From positions 1-50,465 of the forward strand of contig NZ_CALART010000013.1 in assembly GCF_937888285.1 (NCBI RefSeq): a DNA stretch of 50,465 nucleotides, read 5' to 3'. Of the stretch, positions 16,887 to 25,557 are shown piece after piece. Below the pieces are notes generated by a model, which was not told the DNA's origin, searched no databases, and saw only the letters and a program-made list of their open reading frames with translations. The stretch comes from an uncultured Aquimonas sp. (lineage in GTDB: Bacteria; Pseudomonadota; Gammaproteobacteria; Xanthomonadales; Xanthomonadaceae). The translations under genes were made by a program, and so were the position numbers. How positions within the stretch are numbered: the stretch's first letter is position 1; every line of letters starts with the position of its first letter.

Positions 16887-17681
16887 TTATTCGATGCTCT
16901 GGCCGATGCGGCCGAATTCGAAGTCCCAGTTGAACCAGATCAGGAAAGCGCGGCCAACCAGGTTGCGCTCCGGCACGAAGCCCCAGGCGCGGCTGTCGAG
17001 GCTGTTGTCGCGGTTGTCGCCCATCACGAAGTAATGGCCCTCGGGCACCACCCAGCGCCCCTCGCCTTGACGACCGAGCTGGTTCGGGCGCATCAGGATC
17101 TCGTGCTCGCGTTCGCCGAGCATCTCGCGCAGGTGATCCGCACCATCCATCTCGCGGCCCGCACCCACGCCGATGTAGCGACCGATGCGCTCCTGCGGCT
17201 GCGGCTCGCCATTGATGAACAGGGTCTTGTTGCGATAGACGACCTCGTCACCCGGCAGGCCGATCACCCGCTTGATGTAGTTCTCCTTCGGGTTCACCGG
17301 ATAGCGGAACACGATCACGTCGCCGCGCTCGGGCAGGTTCAGCTCGACGAACTTCTTGTCGAGCACCGGCAGGCGCAGACCGTAGGTGAACTTGTTGACG
17401 AGAATGAAATCGCCGTCCTGCAGGTTGGGCATCATCGAGCTGGACGGAATGCGGAAGGGCTCGGCGAGGAAGCTGCGCACGATCAGCACGATCAGGATGA
17501 CCGGAAAGAACGAGCGCGAGTACTCGACGATCACCGGCTCGCGCACCACTTCGGTACCCAGGCTGGAGCTGGCCTGCGAGCGCTGGGCGCGGCCCTTGGC
17601 GAAGAACAGGGCGTCGACCGCCCAGACGAATCCAGTGAACGCAGCCAAACCAACCAGCAGGACGGCAAAGTCGAAATTCAC
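16887..17681 (-). CDS. lepB: Signal peptidase I
   Basis: A 264-residue inner-membrane signal peptidase that removes Sec and Tat signal peptides. Two hydrophobic segments lie at the N-terminus (residues about 5-25 and 60-78). The periplasmic catalytic region shows the Ser/Lys dyad: nucleophile Ser82 in IPSSSMMP (where E. coli has IPSGSMMP) and general base Lys137 in YIKRVIGLPGD. The later box GDNRDNSLDSR is conserved. It follows lepA by 45 bp, the classical arrangement. Downstream is epmA instead of the usual rnc-era. Confidence 0.97.
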   Translation of the reverse strand: MNFDFAVLLVGLAAFTGFVWAVDALFFAKGRAQRSQASSSLGTEVVREPVIVEYSRSFFPVILIVLIVRSFLAEPFRIPSSSMMPNLQDGDFILVNKFTYGLRLPVLDKKFVELNLPERGDVIVFRYPVNPKENYIKRVIGLPGDEVVYRNKTLFINGEPQPQERIGRYIGVGAGREMDGADHLREMLGEREHEILMRPNQLGRQGEGRWVVPEGHYFVMGDNRDNSLDSRAWGFVPERNLVGRAFLIWFNWDFEFGRIGQSIE

Positions 17682-17726
17682 GTGTGGGCTTCCAGGCGTG
17701 GGGTGTGGGGGCGGAGCGGACCGCGC

Positions 17727-19520
<1,794 letters not shown>

Positions 19521-19564
19521 GCGTGGGGCCGTGGCCCGCCTCGATCTGGGCGAAATGACCGCGC

Positions 19565-19570
19565 ATTATA
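19565..19570 (-). promoter_or_regulatory. -10 box of the lepA operon
   Basis: The minus strand reads TATAAT, a perfect sigma-70 -10 hexamer, 45 bp from the lepA ATG, giving a predicted leader of about 38 nt. The upstream spacer is a GC palindrome and no canonical -35 is visible. Confidence 0.55.
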
Positions 19571-19590
19571 GCCCGCGGCACGCCGCGGGC
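19571..19590. terminator. GC-rich hairpin between rhomboid and lepA genes
   Basis: A perfect 9-bp stem GCCCGCGGC/GCCGCGGGC with a 2-nt loop lies between repeat copy B and the lepA -10 box. It could end transcripts from the upstream rhomboid-GST pair, although there is no T-run; its overlap with the lepA promoter spacer could also matter for initiation. Confidence 0.4.
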
Positions 19591-19764
19591 CGGGATTCGG
19601 GAGTGGGGATTCGGGATTCGTTGAGCCGGCGCTCGCGGATGTGAAGCCCCTGCGCTGATCCAGGCTCGGCCTACCCAAGCGCCGCAGCGGCCGACGCAAT
19701 CGGCGCCACCCATGGCCTCGCGCGCTCCAGCGAATCCCGAATCCCCACTCCCGACTCCCGGCCG
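19591..19764. repeat. Inverted-repeat element with GGGATTC heptad arms (copy B)
   Basis: The left arm (19592-19620) reads GGGATTC, GGGAGTG, GGGATTC, GGGATTC. The right arm (about 19730-19764) is its near-perfect reverse complement and ends directly at the rhomboid stop codon. The ~110-bp core resembles no other copy. Here the flanking genes are in tandem, not convergent. Confidence 0.85.
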
Positions 19765-20379
19765 TCACCCCATCGGGCTGGCCAGCTGCGACAGGAAATG
19801 CCCCAGCAGCCGCGGCTCGGCGATCAGCATGAAGACCAGGCCGTAAACCGCGCCCCACAGATGCGCGCTGTGGTTGATGCGATCGCCGCCCCTGCGGTCC
19901 ATATAGACGCTGTAGGCGATGTACAGGCCGCCGTAGATCACCGCCGGCACCGGCAGGAAGAACACGAAGATCAGGTTCCAGGGCGCCAGCAGGATGAAGG
20001 CGAACAGCACCGCCGAGACCGCGCCCGAGGCGCCCAGCGTGCGGTAGTGCGGGTCGCGGGCGTGGCGGAAATAGCCCGGCAGCACCGACACCAGCAGGGC
20101 CGAGACATAGAAGAATGGAAACGCCCACAGGCCGAAGCGCTCGGCGAGGAAACCCTCGATCAGCCGCCCGAAGAAGAACAGCGTGATCATGTTGAACAGC
20201 AGGTGGCCGAAGTCGGCATGCACCAGGCCATAGGTGAACAGGCGGTCGTACTGGCCGCGCTGCACCGCCGGCGACCACAGCAGCAGGCGGTCCAGCAGGC
20301 CGGGTCGCTCGAAGCACTGCCAGCTCACCAGCCCAGTGAGCAGGATGAAGCCGAGAGTGAAAGGAAAATCGAAGTCCAT
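19765..20379 (-). CDS. Rhomboid-family intramembrane serine protease
   Basis: A 204-residue, six-helix rhomboid. The catalytic Ser118 lies in LGASGAVSA and the His173 partner in NHSAHLWG. The oxyanion-side HADFGHLLFNM motif (H-x-x-x-H-x-x-x-N pattern) is in an early helix. The family cleaves transmembrane segments of membrane substrates; the substrate here is unknown. The minus-strand start ATG shares one base with the stop of the upstream glutathione transferase (TGATG), so the two are translationally coupled. Its stop codon abuts repeat copy B. Confidence 0.93.
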   Translation of the reverse strand: MDFDFPFTLGFILLTGLVSWQCFERPGLLDRLLLWSPAVQRGQYDRLFTYGLVHADFGHLLFNMITLFFFGRLIEGFLAERFGLWAFPFFYVSALLVSVLPGYFRHARDPHYRTLGASGAVSAVLFAFILLAPWNLIFVFFLPVPAVIYGGLYIAYSVYMDRRGGDRINHSAHLWGAVYGLVFMLIAEPRLLGHFLSQLASPMG

Positions 20380-21053
20380 CAGTCCGCTCCCGGCAGCTCG
20401 AAGGGCCCGTGCGCGGCCTCGGCGCGCTGCCAGGCTGGGCGCGCCTTGACCCGTGCGACGAAGTCGCGAACGCGCGGCAGCTCCAGCCCGCTGCGCTCGA
20501 CTGCCGCCATCAGCGGGTAGCTCATCTGCACGTCGGCGGCGGAGAAGGCATCGCCGGCGAACCAGTCGGATTTTGCGAGCTGCTGCTCGACGAAGCGGAA
20601 GTGGGTCTGCAGCTGCGGCCGCACGTAGTTGGCCATCACCTTGGCGCACAAGCCTTTGACCACCGGACGCACGAAGAAAGGCATCGGCTGGCTCGGCAGA
20701 CGCGAGAACACCAGGGCAAGGATCAGCGGCGTCATCAGGGAGCCTTCGGCGTAGTGCAGCCAGTAGCGGTAGTCGAGCGCGGCCTGGCTGCCGGCCTTGG
20801 GCTTGAAGCGGCCGGCACTGTCGTAGCGCTCGACCAGATACTCGATGATCGCGCCCGATTCGGCGACCGTGACCTCGCCGTCGGTGATCACCGGCGACTT
20901 GCCCAGCGGATGCACCGCGCGCAGCGACTTCGGCGCCAGGATGGTCTTGGGGTCGCGCCTGTAGACCTTGACCTCGTAGGGCTGGCCCAGCTCTTCCAGC
21001 AGCCACAGCACCCGCTGCGAGCGCGACTTTTCCAGATGATGGACGACGATCAT
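20379..21053 (-). CDS. Glutathione S-transferase family protein
   Basis: A 224-residue cytosolic GST-like protein. The N-terminal thioredoxin-fold domain shows IVVHHLEKSRSQRVLWLLEEL, a Ser in the active-site loop, the cis-proline GKSPVI and the glutathione-contacting ESGAIIEYL. An all-helical C-terminal domain follows (about residues 90-224, including FSAADVQMSYPL). The substrate cannot be deduced. It is co-transcribed with the rhomboid gene (1-bp overlap) and divergent from the peroxiredoxin gene, which may point to a shared thiol-stress theme, though that is only inference. Confidence 0.92.
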   Translation of the reverse strand: MIVVHHLEKSRSQRVLWLLEELGQPYEVKVYRRDPKTILAPKSLRAVHPLGKSPVITDGEVTVAESGAIIEYLVERYDSAGRFKPKAGSQAALDYRYWLHYAEGSLMTPLILALVFSRLPSQPMPFFVRPVVKGLCAKVMANYVRPQLQTHFRFVEQQLAKSDWFAGDAFSAADVQMSYPLMAAVERSGLELPRVRDFVARVKARPAWQRAEAAHGPFELPGAD

Positions 21054-21178
21054 GGGCAGCTTCCGGGCCGGACAAGGGCGCCAAGGGTAGCCCAGCCCGA
21101 TGCGGCTGCGTCTCCTCGCCGGGCCTTCACGGTTTCCGGCTAACCTGTGCGCCCTCTCAGCCCACAGACCGGCAGCCC

Positions 21179-21661
21179 ATGAGCATCCAGATCGGCGACT
21201 CCATCCCCGAAGCCACCCTGAACTTGCTGCGCGACGGCGTGCAGGCCGTCACCACTTCCGAGATCTTCAAGGGCAAGAAGGTGGTGCTGTTCTCGGTGCC
21301 AGGTGCGTTCACCCCGACCTGCTCGGCCAAGCACCTGCCGGGCTATGTCGAGAAGTTCGAAGAGTTCCAGCGCCGTGGCATCGAAGTGGCCTGCATGGCG
21401 GTCAACGATGCCTTCGTGATGGGCGCCTGGGGCAAGAGCCAGAACACGCCCGAGGGCCTGATGATGCTGGCCGACGGCAACGGCGCATTCACCCAGGCCC
21501 TGGGCCTGGAGCTCGACGCCAGCGCCTTCGGCATGGGCATCCGCAGCAAGCGCTTCGCCCTGTACGCCGAGGACGGCGTGGTCAAGCTGCTGCACGTCGA
21601 GGCCGCGGGTGAGTTCAAGGTGTCTTCGGCCGAGTCGGTGCTGGCCGCGCTGGACGCCTGA
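21179..21661 (+). CDS. Peroxiredoxin (Prx5/AhpE-like thiol peroxidase)
   Basis: A 160-residue atypical peroxiredoxin of the Prx5 type, reducing H2O2 and organic peroxides in the cytoplasm. The peroxidatic cysteine is Cys48 in the motif PGAFTPTCS. The AVNDAFVMGAW segment and a C-terminal HVE...GEFKVSSAESVL tail are typical of the glutaredoxin/glutathione-dependent bacterial group. The ATG at 21179 gives the family's standard N-terminus (MSIQIGDSIPEATL). A strong terminator hairpin follows the gene. Confidence 0.95.
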   Translation: MSIQIGDSIPEATLNLLRDGVQAVTTSEIFKGKKVVLFSVPGAFTPTCSAKHLPGYVEKFEEFQRRGIEVACMAVNDAFVMGAWGKSQNTPEGLMMLADGNGAFTQALGLELDASAFGMGIRSKRFALYAEDGVVKLLHVEAAGEFKVSSAESVLAALDA

Positions 21662-21700
21662 GCCACCCGCGGGCGCGAGTCGCCCGCCCCGATGTCGACG

Positions 21701-21726
21701 AAGCGGGCGCCCCAGGGCGCCCGCTT
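21701..21726 (+). terminator. Hairpin terminator after the peroxiredoxin gene
   Basis: A perfect 11-bp stem AAGCGGGCGCC/GGCGCCCGCTT with loop CCAG begins 39 bp after the stop codon. The AAGC...GCTT closing pairs fit an intrinsic terminator, though the downstream T-run is weak. Confidence 0.75.
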
Positions 21727-21773
21727 CGCGTTTGCGGCTTGCGCAAGCGCTGACCCGCCCTCACCTTGCCGCG

Positions 21774-23591
21774 ATGGATACCCCCGCCCCCGCTGTCGAC
21801 CACCGCCGAACCACCCGCGCGGTGGTGGCCACCCTGCTGCCCTTTCTCAAGCCCTACCGCGGTCGCATCGCCCTGGCGCTCGCCTGCCTGATGGCGGCCA
21901 AGCTGGCCGGCCTGACCGTGCCGATGATCCTGAAGAACCTGGTCGACGGGCTGAATCTGCCGTCCGACGCGGCCAGCCTGATGCTGGTGCTGCCGGTCGG
22001 CCTGCTGCTGGCCTATGGCGCCGCACGCCTGTCCGAGCGGGTATTCACCGAACTGCGGCAGATCGTGTTTGCGCGGGTGATGGCACGCAGCGCGCGCACG
22101 GTGATGCTGAAGGTGTTTCGCCGCCTGCATGCGCTCAGCCTTCGCTTCCATCTGAACCGCAAGACCGGCGGCGTCAGCCGCGACGTCGAGCGCGGCGGCA
22201 GTTCGATCTCCGACCTGCTCGACTGGACCCTCTACACGATCTTTCCGACGATCATCGAGGTCACGCTGGTGACCATCGTGCTGGTGGTGCTCTATGACAC
22301 CGGCTTCGCGCTCATCACCGGCCTCACCCTGATCGCCTATGTCGTCTGGACCATCCGCGTCACCGAGTGGCGCACCAAGTTCTACCGCGCCTCGGTCGAA
22401 GCCGACACCGCGGCCAGCGCGTCCGCCGTGGATTCGCTGCTGAACTACGAGACGGTCAAGTACTTCAACAACGAAGAGCATGAGGCGCAGCGTTTCGACG
22501 CCAGCCTGCGCACCAAGGAAGAGGCCGAGGTGCGCAGCTACAAGACGCTCGCGGTGCTCAACATCGGCCAGAACGCGATCATCTCGCTCGGCGTCACTGC
22601 GCTCATGTGGCGCGCCGCTTCGGGCGTGGTGTCCGGCGAGCTCACGGTCGGCGATCTGGTCCTGGTCAATGCCTACCTGCTGCAGCTGGCGGCGCCGCTG
22701 AACTTCCTCGGCATGATGTACCGCGAGGTCAAGCAGGCGCTGACCAATATCGAGAAGCTGTGGAACCTGCTGGATGAGAACCGCGAGGTGCAGGACCGCA
22801 CCGACGCGCGCGTGCTGCAGGCGATACGGCCGGTGGTGGAGTTCGAAGACGTGCGCTTCGCCTACGACGAACGCCGCGAGATCCTGCACGGCATCTCTTT
22901 CCGCATTCCGGCCGGCGGCACGGTCGCCGTGGTCGGCCACTCCGGCAGCGGCAAGAGCACGCTGGCGCGCCTGCTCTACCGCTTCTACGACGTGGGATCC
23001 GGCCATATCCGCATCGACGGACTCGACCTGCGCGATTACACCCAGGACAGCCTGCGCGCGGCAATCGGCATCGTTCCGCAGGACACCGTGCTGTTCAATG
23101 ACTCGATCCGCTACAACATCCGCTACGGCCGCGTCGACGCCAGCGATGCCGAGGTCGAGGACGCCGCCCGTGCCGCCCACATCCACGACTTCATCGCCGC
23201 CCTGCCCGAAGGCTACGACAGCCCGGTCGGCGAGCGTGGCCTGAAGCTCAGCGGCGGCGAGAAGCAGCGCGTGGCGATTGCGCGTGCGCTGCTCAAGAAC
23301 CCCGCCATCCTGATCTTCGACGAAGCCACCTCGGCTTTGGATTCGAAATCCGAGCGCGCGATCCAGGCCGAGCTCGACCGCATCCAGCAGGGCCGCACCA
23401 CGCTGGTGATCGCGCATCGGCTGTCGACCATCATGAATGCGGACCGCATCCTGGTGATGGACGCCGGCCACATCATCGAGCAGGGCACGCATGCCGAACT
23501 GCTGGCGGCTGAAGGTCACTACGCGCAGATGTGGCGACTGCAGCAGCGGGAGGCGAAGCAGCAGGACGTCGCGCAGGAAAGCGCCCATTGA
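21774..23591 (+). CDS. Atm1/ABCB7-type ABC exporter (fused permease and ATPase)
   Basis: A 605-residue half-transporter that would work as a homodimer. The N-terminal six-helix membrane domain (about residues 15-320) includes the characteristic NYETVKYFNNEEHEAQRF stretch of the Atm1/HMT1 family. The ATPase domain has Walker A GHSGSGKST (about 390), the Q-loop, signature LSGGEKQR (about 493), Walker B ILIFDEATSALD and the H-loop AHRLS. Bacterial Atm1-like exporters move glutathione-bound metals or sulfur compounds. The start ATG at 21774 begins at a typical N-terminus; the longer upstream frame runs through the peroxiredoxin terminator and is unlikely. Confidence 0.94.
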   Translation: MDTPAPAVDHRRTTRAVVATLLPFLKPYRGRIALALACLMAAKLAGLTVPMILKNLVDGLNLPSDAASLMLVLPVGLLLAYGAARLSERVFTELRQIVFARVMARSARTVMLKVFRRLHALSLRFHLNRKTGGVSRDVERGGSSISDLLDWTLYTIFPTIIEVTLVTIVLVVLYDTGFALITGLTLIAYVVWTIRVTEWRTKFYRASVEADTAASASAVDSLLNYETVKYFNNEEHEAQRFDASLRTKEEAEVRSYKTLAVLNIGQNAIISLGVTALMWRAASGVVSGELTVGDLVLVNAYLLQLAAPLNFLGMMYREVKQALTNIEKLWNLLDENREVQDRTDARVLQAIRPVVEFEDVRFAYDERREILHGISFRIPAGGTVAVVGHSGSGKSTLARLLYRFYDVGSGHIRIDGLDLRDYTQDSLRAAIGIVPQDTVLFNDSIRYNIRYGRVDASDAEVEDAARAAHIHDFIAALPEGYDSPVGERGLKLSGGEKQRVAIARALLKNPAILIFDEATSALDSKSERAIQAELDRIQQGRTTLVIAHRLSTIMNADRILVMDAGHIIEQGTHAELLAAEGHYAQMWRLQQREAKQQDVAQESAH

Positions 23592-23719
23592 GCAGGGATA
23601 TCGCTGTGCAGGCGTCCTTTGCACCGCGAGGAAGGCGCTTGGGGACGCCGTCCAACGGCGACCAGACACGCGGGCCTCGCTGCCCGGCCAGCAAGAGTCG
23701 CGGTATCCGGATTATCGGC

Positions 23720-23938
23720 TCAAGGACCGCCCGAGGCCGGCTGGATCCGCGCCCGCCACACATCAGTCAGCTCGCCGGCATACCCCCAATCATCTTCATT
23801 GATCTCCTGAATCACGATGTGTATGTGCTCGGGGCGCTTGCCGAGTCGCTGGACCAGGCTGGAGGTAATGTCCGCGACAAGGCCAGCCTTCTGTTCGCGG
23901 CTGGCGCCACGGGTGATCTGCAGGTTCACGTAGGGCAT
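23720..23938 (-). CDS. 4-oxalocrotonate tautomerase family protein
   Basis: A 72-residue small tautomerase. The start is fixed by the essential N-terminal proline: MPYVNLQITRG, Pro2 being the catalytic base after Met removal. The body (EQKAGLVADITSSLVQRLGKRPEHIHIVIQEINEDDWGYAGE) follows the 4-OT pattern, with the WGYAG segment near the usual active-site hydrophobic residue. These hexameric or trimeric enzymes tautomerise 2-hydroxymuconate-like or pyruvoyl compounds; the substrate is unknown. It lies 10 bp downstream of the SDR gene and is probably in the same HxlR-controlled transcript. Confidence 0.9.
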   Translation of the reverse strand: MPYVNLQITRGASREQKAGLVADITSSLVQRLGKRPEHIHIVIQEINEDDWGYAGELTDVWRARIQPASGGP

Positions 23939-23948
23939 GGCGCTGTCC

Positions 23949-24701
23949 TCAGACGATCCGCCGCCCACCATCCACGATCAGGTCGTGGCCGGTAATGAAG
24001 CCCGCCTCGTCGGAGGCAAGGAACACCGCGGCCTCAGCCACTTCGCGAGCGTCGCCGAAGCGCTGCAGCGGTAGAGTCTGGCGCATCTGCTCGCCGAACT
24101 CGGCGACCGCATCGGGCGGCATGCCCAGCTTCCCGTAGATCGGCGTGGTGATCGGGCCGGGGCTGATGGAGTTCACGCGAATGCCGCGTGGCGCCCACTC
24201 GGCGGCCGCGATCCTGGCGAGGTTGACCACGGCGGCCTTGGTGGCGCCGTAGATGGCCGCGCCGGGAAAGCCAAGGCCGGCAACGATCGAGGCGTTCAGG
24301 GCCACCGAGGCACCTTTCCCCAGATGCGGCGACAGCGCCTTCAGCAGGAACATCGGCCCTTTCAGATTGATGTTGAACTGGCGGTCGAACTCAGCCTCTT
24401 CGATCGCTTCGATGGGCTGGAAGGTGCCCGTGCCGGCGTTGAGGAAGGCGACATCAATGCCACCGAAGGCCTTGACCACCTTCGCCACCAGTGACTGCTG
24501 CGCGCTGACGTCACCGGCATCGCTCTCGATCACCAGCGCTTTGTCGCCCAGCAGATTGCGAGCCTCTGCAAGCGTCTCGGGGTTGCGGCCGGTCACCGCC
24601 ACCCTGGCGCCTTCTTCGATGAACCGCTGGGCCGAGGCCAAACCTATTCCGGTGGTACCGCCGGTGATCAGGGTGCGCTTGCCGCTCAGTCGTCCGCTCA
24701 T
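23949..24701 (-). CDS. SDR-family oxidoreductase
   Basis: A 250-residue classical short-chain dehydrogenase. It has the cofactor motif TGGTTGIG (residues about 12-20), NAG near residue 90, the catalytic Ser in NASIVAG and the Tyr-Lys pair in YGATK. The C-terminus ends with GHDLIVDGGRRIV. An Arg after the second strand (TGRNPE) suggests NADPH preference (inference). The ATG at 24701 is preceded by GGAGAG on the minus strand. It is divergent from hxlR across a repeat-rich operator; the same gene pair, SDR plus HxlR, is common in Proteobacteria for electrophile or quinone response. Confidence 0.94.
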   Translation of the reverse strand: MSGRLSGKRTLITGGTTGIGLASAQRFIEEGARVAVTGRNPETLAEARNLLGDKALVIESDAGDVSAQQSLVAKVVKAFGGIDVAFLNAGTGTFQPIEAIEEAEFDRQFNINLKGPMFLLKALSPHLGKGASVALNASIVAGLGFPGAAIYGATKAAVVNLARIAAAEWAPRGIRVNSISPGPITTPIYGKLGMPPDAVAEFGEQMRQTLPLQRFGDAREVAEAAVFLASDEAGFITGHDLIVDGGRRIV

Positions 24702-24806
24702 GGAACTCTCCTGGCTGGATTGGGATGTGAGTGGGTCGATGAAGCCGCGCCTTCGAGGACGTGCAGGCCCTTCAGCGCGGCAACGGGCGCCGACTATCCG
24801 CCCATT

Positions 24807-24849
24807 GGTATCCAAAAAATAGTAGGCACCTTTTGGAAACCTGGTTTCC
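24807..24849. promoter_or_regulatory. Three-half-site operator between the SDR gene and hxlR
   Basis: GGTATCCAAAA (24807-24817) and TTTTGGAAACC (24831-24841) form a dyad with one mismatch and a 13-bp spacer. The right half overlaps a second, perfect palindrome, GGAAACC-T-GGTTTCC (24835-24849). The result is three GGTNTCC-like half-sites in an AT-rich island that stands out in this GC-rich window. It is the likely HxlR binding site. Confidence 0.65.
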
Positions 24850-24894
24850 TGTGGCAACCTGTTGCGCCGCTGCTGGCTTTTCGCGAGAACGCCG

Positions 24895-25287
24895 ATGCCC
24901 CGCCCTGCCTCCGCCCAGGCGACCGAACCCCTCGTGCAGCCTGTATGCCCCAGCGGCGAGTGCCCGATGGTGCAGCTGCTCGACCTGCTCGCCGGCAAAT
25001 GGAGTTTCCCGGTGCTGTACCGGCTGATCCTGCAGAAGCGGCCAGTGCGTTTCTCCGAGCTGCAGCGCCTCGTGGGTCGCATCACCCAGAAGGAGCTCAC
25101 CAAGCACCTGCGCCAATTCGAGGCGCTCGGTCTCGTGCAGCGGGAGGTGTTCCCCGAAGTTCCTCCGCGGGTGGAGTACGTCATCACCGAGTTTGGGCGC
25201 AGCCTCAAGCCGCCGCTGGATGCGCTGGCACAGTGGGTGGACACTCATCGTGCGGCGATCGCCAGGAGCTCACGAAGCGTGGCCTGA
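24895..25287 (+). CDS. HxlR-family winged-helix regulator
   Basis: A 130-residue HxlR/MarR-like regulator. The conserved N-terminal Cys region CPSGECPM precedes the winged helix: LLDLLAGKWSFPVLYRLI, then RFSELQRLVGRITQKELTKHLRQFEALGLVQREVFPEVPPRVEY and the wing. In this family a Cys close to the helix senses quinones, aldehydes or diamide (QorR, HypR). The protein has two Cys about five residues apart. Start taken at ATG 24895; an in-frame upstream start at 24862 would run closer to the operator. It probably represses itself and the divergent SDR-tautomerase pair. Confidence 0.92.
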   Translation: MPRPASAQATEPLVQPVCPSGECPMVQLLDLLAGKWSFPVLYRLILQKRPVRFSELQRLVGRITQKELTKHLRQFEALGLVQREVFPEVPPRVEYVITEFGRSLKPPLDALAQWVDTHRAAIARSSRSVA

Positions 25288-25557
25288 GGGCGGCACGCTC
25301 AAGGTCAGCCGAGCAGTGCGGTGCATCGCGTGCTGGCGCGACTCAGGCACCACTGTTCCATCGGCGCGTCGAGCTCAGGCAGGTGAACACCTTTCCGCTG
25401 CTGGCCGCCGCGATCGAACTGGGCGTCCAACTCGCAAGGGGCGCGAGTATCGACGGGCGTCGAGGATCGCGCCCGGGATGGAGCTGGTGCGTATTGCCCT
25501 AAACTCTGGGCCCTGCGCCAGAACCCGGGCGCGCGCACTTTGAAGAGAAGCCTCCGC

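Noticed and set aside
21615..23669. A 684-codon minus-strand open frame over the ABC exporter gene
   Set aside because: Antisense shadow: the plus strand carries all ABC transporter motifs in order.
25288..25557. A small gene between hxlR and the MMPL gene
   Set aside because: Open frames exist, but there is no ribosome site, motif or coding-type composition; nothing else was seen there.
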